DNA of 64,000 bases from Streptomyces sp. NBC_00154 (GTDB lineage Bacteria > Actinomycetota > Actinomycetes > Streptomycetales > Streptomycetaceae): NCBI RefSeq assembly GCF_026342835.1, contig NZ_JAPEMI010000001.1, positions 4,470,501-4,534,500 on the forward strand, given 5' to 3'. Within the stretch, counting starts at the first letter, position 1; every line of letters begins with the position of its first letter. Of this stretch, positions 52,294 through 60,729 are shown piece by piece. The position numbers and the translations under genes were made by a program. The notes beneath the pieces were generated by a model. The model was not told the DNA's origin. It saw nothing but the letters and a program-made list of their open reading frames with translations, and did no database searches.

Positions 52294-54435
52294 CTATACC
52301 TCGGGCGTTGCCTTCAGCAGGGACTTCGAAGCCTCCGCCGACGTCGTCGTTTCCTCGGTTCCGGCCCCGCGCGGCGCCGGAATCATGGACAGCAGCCGCT
52401 GCGCCATGCGCGCACGGTGACCGTCCGCCATCGCGCAGAGACTGCGTGCCGCGTCGTTGAAGCGCTCCAGCGACGGCGGATCCGAGGGGCCGAGCAGATG
52501 AAGCTTCAGCTCGGCACGGCTCCGGGCCAGCGTGTCGTGCTCCGGATTGCGTACGGAGTGCAGCAGTGCCGCCACACCCTCGGCGTCCGGGGTGAGGATC
52601 GTCGCCGCGCGGACCGTCGGGAACGCTTCCCGGAAGGCGTCCTCCGGCAGCTCGCTGGTGTTCGCGACGGCGTACGGCTTCTCGCTCGCCAGGTAGTCGG
52701 TGACCACGCTCGACACATCGCTGATCAGCAGATCCGCCTGGTTGAAGCAGGCGTACAGCGCGGGCTGCGGGGCCGTGATGATCTGGTGCTCCCAGTCGGG
52801 CAGGGATTCCCAGTAGGTCTCTTCCCAGGCTGCGGTGGCCGCGGCGACCGCTTCGGCACGGCCCGCAACCGGTGCGCTCTGGGCCAGCATCCGCTCCGCG
52901 TCGTCCGAACCCTTCCGGAAGGTGGAGGCGGTGACCCGTTCGAGCTCCGTGGTCCGCAGGGCCAGCGCGGCCGCGGCCTCGGGGCCGGGCCGGGAGCCGG
53001 TGCGCCGGCGGTTGGCCTCGCGGATCAGCTCCTGCATGCGCTCGTTCGCGGCTCCCGCACGCGGATCGACCGAACCCGTCATCGGGTGCGGCTTGTAGAG
53101 GAGCCGTACCCCGGGATCGGCGAGCAGCGCACGGACGATGTTCTCGCCGGCCAGGATCACCGATGTGTTGCCGGGGTTGCCGTCCCAGCCCTCCCAGGTC
53201 GGGGCGTAGAGCACGGTGGTGAACGGGCCGGTGGGCGGCCCCGCGTACGGGGCGATCGGTGCCAGTTGGGGGCGGCCGATCTCCACCACGTCACGGTCGT
53301 CGATACCGACCTCGGCCTGGGCGTAGCGCTCCCGGGCGGCCGGTCCCGCGACCCAGACCTCGTCGTACGCCTTCGCGTAGGGATTGCAGCTGGAGAGCTT
53401 GTCGCTCTCACCGTGGTTGACGAAGGCGTGCTTGATCGTCGGGATGCGCAGGACCTGCGAGGTCTTGCCCGAGTTCGCGGGGTGGATCAGCATCTTGAGC
53501 GTCGAGTGCTCGAGGCGCATCAGCTGGGCGACCCTGGGGATGCACACGATGGGGATGTCCGTCGCGCCGATCTTCTGCATCATGAAGCGCTCGCGCAGCA
53601 CGATGAGCGGGCGACCGTCGGTCCGGGCCAGCGTGTCGAGCCACATGTTGGCCTGGTACGCGGACGAGGAGCCGCCCGAGAAGTACATGCCGACGGTCGG
53701 CTGGTACTCGGCGAGCCAGGCGTCGAACCAGTCGAGCACCTCTTCCTGCGAGGCGGGACGGCGACGCGCGAGCCGCCACAGCAGGACGGCCAGTCCGGTG
53801 CAGGCGAGAAGGACCGAAAGCCCGATGCCGGCCGCGGCGTATTCCGGCTCGTCGCTCGCCGCCGTCACCAGCAGGCCCGCGGTCGCGGGCAGGCCGAACA
53901 GCAGCAGCCGCGGACCGGGCCCGCCCATCAGCAGCGCGGGGGGCGCCGGGGTGATCCGCAGGGCGGAGGCGTCGATGTTGCGCGTGAGCAGGGGCATGGT
54001 GCGGCTGGCGCGCACAAGGATCGCCGTGGCGTGACCGGCGAAGTGGAGCGCGTAGAAGAAGAGCAGCCCGCAGACGAGGGGGAGGTAGGCCGTTTCCTGC
54101 TGCTGGCTGTCCAGTTCCAGCACGCCCACGACGAGCAGGAGGTCACGTATGACCTGTCGTACCGTGACATCGGCCCTGACCTTGGTGAACTGCGAGTTCA
54201 GTCCTGGCTGCCAGCGGTGCAGGGCGGCTTCTGTCGCGAGACCGGTTGCCGTGGCCGCGATGAGCAGGGGGACGTTCGGGAGAAGCGCGGCGGTGGCCTG
54301 GGCGACGAACGACGCGGCCAGCACGAAGATGAAGAAGGGCTTCGCGGCAGGCCGCATAGTGAGGGGAAGAGGTTGCACTCGGGGGACTCCAAGCAGCTCG
54401 AGCTCGCGCAGGGCGCGGTTGCGGCCGGATGGCAC
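52294..54435 (-). CDS. TagB/TagF-like membrane protein (divergent CDP-glycerol glycerophosphotransferase family)
   Basis: Up to 713 residues. The N-terminal ~210 residues contain about six hydrophobic segments. The rest resembles the GT-B fold of teichoic acid polymerases but diverges: NHGESDK replaces the HGT site, and ISDVSSVVTDYLASEKPYAV replaces TDYSS. KPHPMTG is typical of the family. It may be a membrane-embedded transferase for a related phosphopolymer or a variant enzyme. The GTG at 54435 has no ribosome-binding site; an in-frame ATG at 54357 (MRPAAKPFF) just before the first helix is an alternative. Confidence 0.78.
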   Translation of the reverse strand: MPSGRNRALRELELLGVPRVQPLPLTMRPAAKPFFIFVLAASFVAQATAALLPNVPLLIAATATGLATEAALHRWQPGLNSQFTKVRADVTVRQVIRDLLLVVGVLELDSQQQETAYLPLVCGLLFFYALHFAGHATAILVRASRTMPLLTRNIDASALRITPAPPALLMGGPGPRLLLFGLPATAGLLVTAASDEPEYAAAGIGLSVLLACTGLAVLLWRLARRRPASQEEVLDWFDAWLAEYQPTVGMYFSGGSSSAYQANMWLDTLARTDGRPLIVLRERFMMQKIGATDIPIVCIPRVAQLMRLEHSTLKMLIHPANSGKTSQVLRIPTIKHAFVNHGESDKLSSCNPYAKAYDEVWVAGPAARERYAQAEVGIDDRDVVEIGRPQLAPIAPYAGPPTGPFTTVLYAPTWEGWDGNPGNTSVILAGENIVRALLADPGVRLLYKPHPMTGSVDPRAGAANERMQELIREANRRRTGSRPGPEAAAALALRTTELERVTASTFRKGSDDAERMLAQSAPVAGRAEAVAAATAAWEETYWESLPDWEHQIITAPQPALYACFNQADLLISDVSSVVTDYLASEKPYAVANTSELPEDAFREAFPTVRAATILTPDAEGVAALLHSVRNPEHDTLARSRAELKLHLLGPSDPPSLERFNDAARSLCAMADGHRARMAQRLLSMIPAPRGAGTEETTTSAEASKSLLKATPEV

Positions 54436-54909
54436 GGTGGTCGGGCCGACTGGTCAAGCCAGGGCCGGGGCCCCGGAAGTGGGTGTGATCCGCCCCCACC
54501 GTAGAGAAGGCACGTCATCCACTTGTGTGGCTCAGGTGAGGACTATGTAACAATATGCAGCTTCGTACAACCATTCTAGATGATGACCGCGCGGCTGTGC
54601 ACACCCCGTCAGGCACCTGTGAGCGGACAGTCGCGGGCCGGTCCGCGCAGATGGAGTGCGGACCTGAGTCCGGGGATGGCCTCGGATGGCCTCGGGCGGG
54701 CGGAAACGCGGTCGGTGCGGAAAATAATTCCCGCAACCCTCTCTCGCGACGGAAGAAGCGTACGAGACGAGAAAATGTTTCCGAGTGTCAATCGGGCGCA
54801 TCTCGATTTCATGGGTCCATTCGCGGCAGATCGGACAGTGAATCTCAGTAAAATCGCCCCGAAGGTCGCGGTCGCGACATGACCGGAATCTCACCATCGG
54901 GCAGGGAAA
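54436..54909. other. Divergent regulatory region before the rml operon
   Basis: About 470 bp without a convincing gene. It is noticeably lower in GC, with A/T-rich segments at 54535-54580 (tatgtaacaatatgcagc) and 54717-54880 (aaaataattcccg, gagaaaatgtttccg, cagtaaaatcgcc). It probably holds the promoters of rmlA and of the TagF-like gene. The shift in composition toward the rml genes may mark acquired or relaxed DNA. Confidence 0.5.
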
Positions 54910-55980
54910 ATGAAAGCTCTCGTACTTTCCGGTGGGGCCGGCACCCGGCTCCGTCCCATTACGCACACCTCTGCCAAACAACTGGTCCCGGTGGCGAACA
55001 AACCGGTGCTGTTCTACGGCCTGGAAGCCATTGCGGAAGCGGGCATCACCGAGGTCGGCATCATTGTGGGCGACACTGCCGCAGAGATCCGCGCGGCCGT
55101 CGGTGACGGTTCCCGGTTCGGCATCGAGGTCACGTACATCCCGCAGGACGAGCCGCTCGGACTCGCGCACGCGGTGCTGATCGCCCGGCGCTTCCTGGGG
55201 GACGACGACTTCGTCATGTACCTCGGCGACAACTTCATCGTCGGCGGGATCGCCGGCCTGGTCGAGGAGTTCCGCGCCGACCGGCCCGATGCGCAGATCC
55301 TGCTGACCCGGGTGCCCGACCCGAGCGCCTTCGGTGTCGCCGAACTCGACGGCGACGGCCGGGTGGCGGCGCTGGAGGAGAAGCCGAAGGAGCCGAAGAG
55401 CGATCTGGCGCTGGTCGGCGTCTATCTCTTCACCGCCGTCATCCATGAGGCGGTGCGCTCCATCGCGCCCTCCTGGCGGGGCGAGCTGGAGATCACGCAC
55501 GCCATCCAGTGGCTGATCGACCAGAAGCGCGACGTCCGCTCCACCACGATCCGCGGGTACTGGAAGGACACCGGCAATGTCACCGACATGCTGGAGGTCA
55601 ACCGGACGGTGCTGGAGACCGTCGAGCCGTCCGTCGAGGGCGCCGACGTCGACGACGAGAGCGAGATCATCGGCCGGGTCCGGATCGAGGCGGGCGCCAA
55701 GGTCAGCGGCAGCCGGATCGTCGGCCCCGCGATCATCGGCGCCCGCTCGGTGATCAGTGGCGCGTATGTCGGTCCGTTCACCTCGGTCTCGGAGGACTGC
55801 CGGATCGAGGACAGCGAGATCGAGTACTCGATCGTCCTGCGGGGCGCCTCGATCGACGGTGTCCGTCGCGTCGAGGCGTCACTCATCGGCCATGACGTCG
55901 AAGTGACCCCCGCGCCCCGCTCCCCGTCCGCCCACCGACTCGTGCTCGGCGACCACAGCAAGGTGCAAATCTCCTCATGA
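54910..55980 (+). CDS. rmlA: Glucose-1-phosphate thymidylyltransferase (long form)
   Basis: A 356-residue enzyme making dTDP-glucose, the first step to dTDP-rhamnose. The nucleotidyltransferase signature LSGGAGTRLRPIT is at 6-18, with QDEPLGLAHAV and YLGDN downstream. A C-terminal left-handed beta-helix (about 245-345, hexapeptide-like repeats) places it in the long StrD/RmlA2 group common in actinomycetes. The ATG at 54910 is preceded by a weak AGGG. It overlaps rmlB by ATGA. Confidence 0.92.
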   Translation: MKALVLSGGAGTRLRPITHTSAKQLVPVANKPVLFYGLEAIAEAGITEVGIIVGDTAAEIRAAVGDGSRFGIEVTYIPQDEPLGLAHAVLIARRFLGDDDFVMYLGDNFIVGGIAGLVEEFRADRPDAQILLTRVPDPSAFGVAELDGDGRVAALEEKPKEPKSDLALVGVYLFTAVIHEAVRSIAPSWRGELEITHAIQWLIDQKRDVRSTTIRGYWKDTGNVTDMLEVNRTVLETVEPSVEGADVDDESEIIGRVRIEAGAKVSGSRIVGPAIIGARSVISGAYVGPFTSVSEDCRIEDSEIEYSIVLRGASIDGVRRVEASLIGHDVEVTPAPRSPSAHRLVLGDHSKVQISS

Positions 55981-56963
55981 CCACTCGCATCCTGGTGACC
56001 GGCGGGGCCGGCTTCATCGGCTCGCACTACGTCCGCACGGTGCTCGGCCCGCAGGGGCTTGGAGATGTCGCCGTCACCGTGCTCGACAAGCTCACCTACG
56101 CGGGCAACCCGGCCAACCTCGACGAGGTCCGCGACCATCCCGGTTTCGCGTTCGTGCAGGGCGACATCTGCGATGCGGAGCTGGTCGCCAAGGTGATGGC
56201 CGAGCACGACCAGGTGGTGCACTTCGCCGCCGAGTCCCATGTGGACCGATCCATCGACGGCGGCGCCGAGTTCGTCCGTACGAATGTGGTGGGCACTCAC
56301 ACCCTGGTCCACGCCGCGCATCTGGCGGACATCGAGACCTTCGTGCACATCTCCACCGATGAGGTCTACGGCTCGATCGACGAGGGCTCCTGGCCCGAGA
56401 CCGACCCGCTGGCACCCAACTCGCCGTACTCCGCGGCCAAGGCGTCCAGCGACCTGATCGCCCTCTCGTACCACCGCACCCACGGCCTCGACGTGCGCGT
56501 GACCCGCTGCTCCAACAACTACGGGCACCACCACTTCCCCGAGAAGGTCATCCCGCTGTTCGTCACGAACCTGCTGGACGGCAAGCCGGTCCCGCTGTAC
56601 GGCGACGGCGCCAACGTCCGCGACTGGCTGCACATCGACGACCACGTGCAGGGCATCGAACTGGTCCGCACGAAGGGCTGCGCCGGTGAGGTCTACAACA
56701 TCGGCGGCGGCACCGAACTGTCCAACAAGGAGCTCACCGGCCTGCTGCTGGACGCCTGCGGTGCCGACTGGGAGACCGGCGTCATTCATGTCGAGGACCG
56801 CAAGGGCCACGACCGCCGCTACTCCGTCGACTGCACGAAGATCCGCAACGAGCTCGGCTACGAGCCCCGCAAGGACTTCCGTACCGGTCTCGCCGAGACC
56901 GTGCAGTGGTACCGCGACAACCGTGCCTGGTGGGAGCCGCTGAAGGACAGGGCCGCGCTGTGA
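55977..56963 (+). CDS. rmlB: dTDP-glucose 4,6-dehydratase
   Basis: A 328-residue extended SDR. The NAD-binding TGGAGFIGSHYV is at about 8-19, the catalytic STDEVYGS and YSAAK (Tyr-x3-Lys) are present, with SNNYGHHHFPEK and the RDWLHIDDH motif. It converts dTDP-glucose to the 4-keto-6-deoxy sugar. Overlaps with rmlA (4 bp) and rmlD (4 bp) indicate a translationally coupled operon. Confidence 0.95.
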   Translation: MTTRILVTGGAGFIGSHYVRTVLGPQGLGDVAVTVLDKLTYAGNPANLDEVRDHPGFAFVQGDICDAELVAKVMAEHDQVVHFAAESHVDRSIDGGAEFVRTNVVGTHTLVHAAHLADIETFVHISTDEVYGSIDEGSWPETDPLAPNSPYSAAKASSDLIALSYHRTHGLDVRVTRCSNNYGHHHFPEKVIPLFVTNLLDGKPVPLYGDGANVRDWLHIDDHVQGIELVRTKGCAGEVYNIGGGTELSNKELTGLLLDACGADWETGVIHVEDRKGHDRRYSVDCTKIRNELGYEPRKDFRTGLAETVQWYRDNRAWWEPLKDRAAL

Positions 56964-57856
56964 GCCCCGTCTGGCTGGTCACCGGAGCCGCCGGCATGCT
57001 CGGCCGGGACGTCCTGGCCCGGCTCGCCGGCGAGTCCGTCACCGCGGTCGCCGCGAACCGCGTGGCCCTCGACATCGCCGACCCCGCCCTGGTGCGTGCC
57101 GCCCTGGAGTTCCACCGCCCCGCCGTCGTGGTGAACTGCGCCGCCTGGACCGCTGTCGACGACGCCGAGTCCCAGGAAAAGGCGGCGCTGCGGGTCAACG
57201 GCACGGGCCCCGAGGTCCTCGCCGCGGCCTGCCGTGAGCACGGCGTCGTGCTTCTCCAGGTCTCCACCGACTACGTCTTCGCCGGGGACACCGAGAAGCC
57301 GTACCCGGAGGACGCCGCCGTCGGCCCCCGCAGTGCCTACGGCCGGACCAAACTGGCCGGGGAACGCGCGGTGCTGGACACCCTCCCGGACACCGGTTAC
57401 GTCGTCCGTACCGCCTGGCTGTACGGCGCGTACGGCCCCAACTTCGTCCGTACGATGATCAAACTGGAGGGCGTCAAGGACGCCCTCGATGTGGTCGACG
57501 ACCAGCGTGGGCAGCCCACTTGGACCGCCGATCTGGCCGACCGGCTCGTCCGGCTCGGACAGGCCGCCCTGGCCGGCGCCGTCCCCGCGGGCATCTACCA
57601 CGGCACCAGCGGCGGGCAGACGACCTGGTTCGGCTTCACCCGGGAGATCTTCCGGCTGCTCGGGGCCGACCCGGCGCGTGTCCGTCCCACCACCAGCGAC
57701 GCCTTCGTCCGCTCGGCACCCCGGCCCGCGTTCAGTGTGCTCGGGCACGACCGCTGGGCGGCGGCCGGGATGGAACCGATCCGCGACTGGCGGGCGGCGC
57801 TGGAGGAGGCGTTCCCCGCCCTGCTCGCAGCGGAACGACGCGGCTCGCAGCGATGA
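56960..57856 (+). CDS. rmlD: dTDP-4-dehydrorhamnose reductase
   Basis: A 298-residue SDR. TGAAGMLGRDVL at the N-terminus binds NADPH, followed by NCAAWTAVDDAE, STDYVFAGD and YGRTKLAGE (Tyr-x3-Lys). It catalyses the last step to dTDP-L-rhamnose. The GTG at 56960 overlaps the rmlB stop (GTGA); an upstream open frame has no family similarity. Convergent with rmlC. Confidence 0.94.
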   Translation: MSPVWLVTGAAGMLGRDVLARLAGESVTAVAANRVALDIADPALVRAALEFHRPAVVVNCAAWTAVDDAESQEKAALRVNGTGPEVLAAACREHGVVLLQVSTDYVFAGDTEKPYPEDAAVGPRSAYGRTKLAGERAVLDTLPDTGYVVRTAWLYGAYGPNFVRTMIKLEGVKDALDVVDDQRGQPTWTADLADRLVRLGQAALAGAVPAGIYHGTSGGQTTWFGFTREIFRLLGADPARVRPTTSDAFVRSAPRPAFSVLGHDRWAAAGMEPIRDWRAALEEAFPALLAAERRGSQR

Positions 57857-57874
57857 TCTCGACCTCTGAATTCC

Positions 57875-57909
57875 GCCGGGGCCGCCCGTACTTCCCGCGC
57901 GGCCCCGGC
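57875..57909. terminator. Bidirectional terminator between rmlD and rmlC
   Basis: An 11-bp stem (gccggggccgc / gcggccccggc) with a 13-nt loop between the convergent genes. Confidence 0.75.
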
Positions 57910-57913
57910 CTGC

Positions 57914-58513
57914 TCAGCCTCGGGCGCGCAGCTCCGCGTAGTACGCCTGGCAGGCCTCGTACGACGGCAGCAGCCCCTGCTCCTCGGCCTCGGCCAGTGA
58001 GGGTGCAGCGGCATCCTTTTCGGAGAGGAGCGGCGTGACGCCCTCGGGCCATTCGATGCCCAGCTCGGGGTCGAGCGGATTGATGCCGCGTTCACGACCG
58101 GGCGCGTAGCCCTCGGAACACAGGTAGACGACCGCCGTGTCGTCGGTCAGCGCCATGAAGGAGTGGCCGAGCCCCTCGGCGACGTAGACGGCGTGATGAA
58201 CCACGTCGTCGAGACGTACCGCTTCCCACTGTTTGTACGTGGGGGAGCCGACCCGGATGTCCACGATGACGTCGAGCACCACGCCCCGTACACATGTGAC
58301 GTACTTGGCCTGGCTCGGCGGCACATCGGCGAAGTGGATGCCGCGCAGGGTGCCCCGGCTGGAGACCGAGAAGTTGGCCTGCGCCAGCTGCAGACCGTGT
58401 CCGGCGGCGTCGTTGAGGTCGGACCTCTTGAACCACTCGTGGAAGCTGCCGCGACTGTCCGGGAAGAGCTTGGGCTCATGCACCCAGGCCCCTGGCAAGG
58501 AGAGCTGCCGCAT
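57914..58513 (-). CDS. rmlC: dTDP-4-dehydrorhamnose 3,5-epimerase
   Basis: A 199-residue cupin-type epimerase. Family segments visible include FPDSRGSFHEWF, QANFSVSSRGTLRGIHF (catalytic His in the RGIH segment), VRGVVLDVIVDIR and AEGLGHSFMAL. It converts the 4-keto sugar to the L configuration. The ATG at 58513 has AAGGA upstream. It is separated from rmlABD and convergent with it, but it completes the rhamnose pathway. Confidence 0.94.
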   Translation of the reverse strand: MRQLSLPGAWVHEPKLFPDSRGSFHEWFKRSDLNDAAGHGLQLAQANFSVSSRGTLRGIHFADVPPSQAKYVTCVRGVVLDVIVDIRVGSPTYKQWEAVRLDDVVHHAVYVAEGLGHSFMALTDDTAVVYLCSEGYAPGRERGINPLDPELGIEWPEGVTPLLSEKDAAAPSLAEAEEQGLLPSYEACQAYYAELRARG

Positions 58514-58869
58514 GCGATCACATCCTTGTTCTGGCGTTCGAGACAGACCGGAATGGCGAAAGCCAATTTAACGGGAATTGTCGCCGTTCATGGCTCCGGT
58601 GAATGAGATGTCCCGATGGTCAATCGGATTGATGCGCAATGATTGAAACCGGCCACGGTGGTATGGAATATGTGAATCGTTTGATGTGACTTTCGTTGTC
58701 ATGCCATCCACAGGCTGTGCGGTCATTACTCCGTGGCCGGAGGATGGAAAGTGGGAGTCCGATTATCGGGAACGCCTGTTCGGTCCGATGGCCCACCCTG
58801 CTCGCGTACCCTGACGGCCAGGCAGACGCAGCCGATGACGATGAAGACGACGAGGGCAGGAACGTGCAC
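58514..58869. other. Divergent region between rmlC and proB
   Basis: 355 bp with a lower-GC segment at 58555-58710. It probably carries the rmlC promoter and the proB promoter, but I see no confident motif. An open frame with M at 58696 continues into proB but is unlike proline kinases. Confidence 0.5.
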
Positions 58870-59997
58870 GTGGCAGGGGCAAGGCAGGGCGTGACCGAAG
58901 CGCGCAGGATCGTGATCAAGGTCGGTTCCTCGTCCCTGACCACCGCGGCCGGCGGCCTCGACGCCGACCGGGTCGACGCGCTCGTCGATGTCCTCGCCAA
59001 GGTCCGGAGCGGCGGGGAGAAGGAGATCGTTCTCGTTTCCTCCGGAGCCATCGCCGCCGGACTCGCCCCGCTCGGCCTGCACCGCCGGCCTCGGGACCTG
59101 GCCAGGCAGCAGGCCGCGGCCAGCGTCGGCCAGGGGCTGCTCGTCGCCCGTTACACCGCCTCCTTCGCGCGTTACGGCGTACGCGTCGGCCAGGTGTTGC
59201 TCACCAGCAACGACACCAGCCGCCGCGCTCACTACCGCAACGCCTACCGCACCCTCGACCAGCTTCTGGCGATGGGCGCGCTCCCGATCGTCAACGAGAA
59301 CGACACCGTCGCCACCGACGAGATCCGGTTCGGCGACAACGACCGGCTCGCCGCGCTCGTCGCCCATCTCGTCCGAGCCGATCTGCTGGTCCTCCTCTCC
59401 GATGTGGACGGCCTCTACGACGGCGACCCCAGCACCCCCGGCACCTCACGCATCGCCGAAGTGACCGGCCCGGCCGATCTGGCCGATGTCACCATCGGCA
59501 GCGCGGGAAAGTCGGGCATCGGTACCGGCGGCATGGTCACCAAGGTCGAAGCCGCCCGAATCGCCACGGCCGCCGGAGTGCCGGTCGTCCTGACCTCCGC
59601 GAGCCGCGCCGCCGACGCTCTCGCCGGCCGCGACACCGGTACGTACTTCCGCCGCACCGGACGCCGTTCGGCGGACCGGCTGCTCTGGCTGGCCCACGCC
59701 TCCACCCCGCAGGGGTCGCTGACCCTCGACGACGGGGCGGTGCAGGCCGTCGTCGAACGCCACAGCTCGCTGCTGCCGGCCGGGATCGCCTCCGTCGAGG
59801 GCGAATTCACCGCGGGGGACCCCGTGGAACTGCGTGACCTCCAGGGCCGCCCCGTGGCCCGCGGACTCGTCAACTTCGATGCCAAGGAGATTCCGCAGCT
59901 GCTCGGCCGGTCCACCCGGGACCTGGCGCGCGAACTCGGCCCTGCGTACGAACGCGAGGTCGTACACAGGGACGATCTGGTCATCCTGCACCGCTGA
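58870..59997 (+). CDS. proB: Glutamate 5-kinase
   Basis: A 375-residue enzyme of proline synthesis with an amino-acid kinase domain (VIKVGSSSLTT near 15-25, LVSSGAIAAGL, FGDNDRLAALVA, TGGMVTKVEAA) and a C-terminal PUA domain (about 280-375). It phosphorylates glutamate for ProA. The GTG at 58870 (MAGARQGV) has GGCAGG at good spacing; the GTG at 58864 is an alternative. Confidence 0.95.
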   Translation: MAGARQGVTEARRIVIKVGSSSLTTAAGGLDADRVDALVDVLAKVRSGGEKEIVLVSSGAIAAGLAPLGLHRRPRDLARQQAAASVGQGLLVARYTASFARYGVRVGQVLLTSNDTSRRAHYRNAYRTLDQLLAMGALPIVNENDTVATDEIRFGDNDRLAALVAHLVRADLLVLLSDVDGLYDGDPSTPGTSRIAEVTGPADLADVTIGSAGKSGIGTGGMVTKVEAARIATAAGVPVVLTSASRAADALAGRDTGTYFRRTGRRSADRLLWLAHASTPQGSLTLDDGAVQAVVERHSSLLPAGIASVEGEFTAGDPVELRDLQGRPVARGLVNFDAKEIPQLLGRSTRDLARELGPAYEREVVHRDDLVILHR

Positions 59998-60140
59998 CCG
60001 GCCCCCTGAAACGGCTGAAAGTCCGGACTTCGGGCAGAGACCTTCATGAAAACCGCCCCACGCCAGGCCCCGGGCTGGTCAACTTTGTAACGGGGACACA
60101 GCGGGGTACAGCACAGCAACGCATTCACAGGAGGCCGCCG

Positions 60141-60644
60141 GTGAGACGAGCTCGCCCGGGGGCGCCGCCCCGAGGAACGGGTGGCCGCGCCTTGACCAGC
60201 GTCGGAGCAGGTGTCGGCTTCGACGAGGTCCGGTCCGTCGACCGGACCGCCGACGGGACCACCACCGACCCCGAGCCGGTGGTGGCGAAGGAGGAACACA
60301 CCCGGTCGAAGCTGTGGCACATCACGCTCAGCGTCTCGGGTACCGAGACACCGCTGAAGGAGGTCAGGCGCGCTCTCGAACAGCTCGCCAACGACCATCC
60401 CTTCCTGCTGACCAGCCGGTACGCCAACGACCACGCGGAGATCCGCTACTGGGAAGAGGCACGGGACCTGCACGACGCGGCGGCGGTCGCACTGCGGCTG
60501 TGGGGCGAGCACCGCTCCAGCGCCAAGCTGCCGCCCTGGGAGATCGTCGGCCTGGAGGTCATCGACCGGGAGACGTACCACCAGCGCATCGCCGAGGGAT
60601 ACGGACCGCCCCCGGCGGCCCCGGTCGGCGTGCACCCGTACTGA
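60141..60644 (+). CDS. Conserved hypothetical protein between proB and proA
   Basis: A 167-residue protein. The N-terminal ~55 residues are low-complexity and probably disordered. The rest (LWHITLSVSGTETPLKEVRRALEQLANDHPFLLTSRYANDHAEIRYWEEARDLHDAAAVALRLW in family outline, here only described) is a compact alpha/beta domain, rich in aromatic and acidic residues. The GTG at 60141 is 7 nt after a perfect GGAGG. It sits between proB and proA, as in other Streptomyces. I do not recognise a function. Confidence 0.8.
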   Translation: MRRARPGAPPRGTGGRALTSVGAGVGFDEVRSVDRTADGTTTDPEPVVAKEEHTRSKLWHITLSVSGTETPLKEVRRALEQLANDHPFLLTSRYANDHAEIRYWEEARDLHDAAAVALRLWGEHRSSAKLPPWEIVGLEVIDRETYHQRIAEGYGPPPAAPVGVHPY

Positions 60645-60714
60645 CCGTTCGGCTCCGCTTGGGACGGCCGTCTCGCATCACGGGATACCTGCGGGATGTC
60701 CGCAGTGTGCGCAC

Positions 60715-60729
60715 TACTCTGCGGGCATG
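60715..60729 (+). promoter_or_regulatory. proA -10 element placed for a leaderless transcript
   Basis: TACTCT (60715-60720) is 6 nt before the ATG at 60727, with no ribosome-binding site between. Confidence 0.6.
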
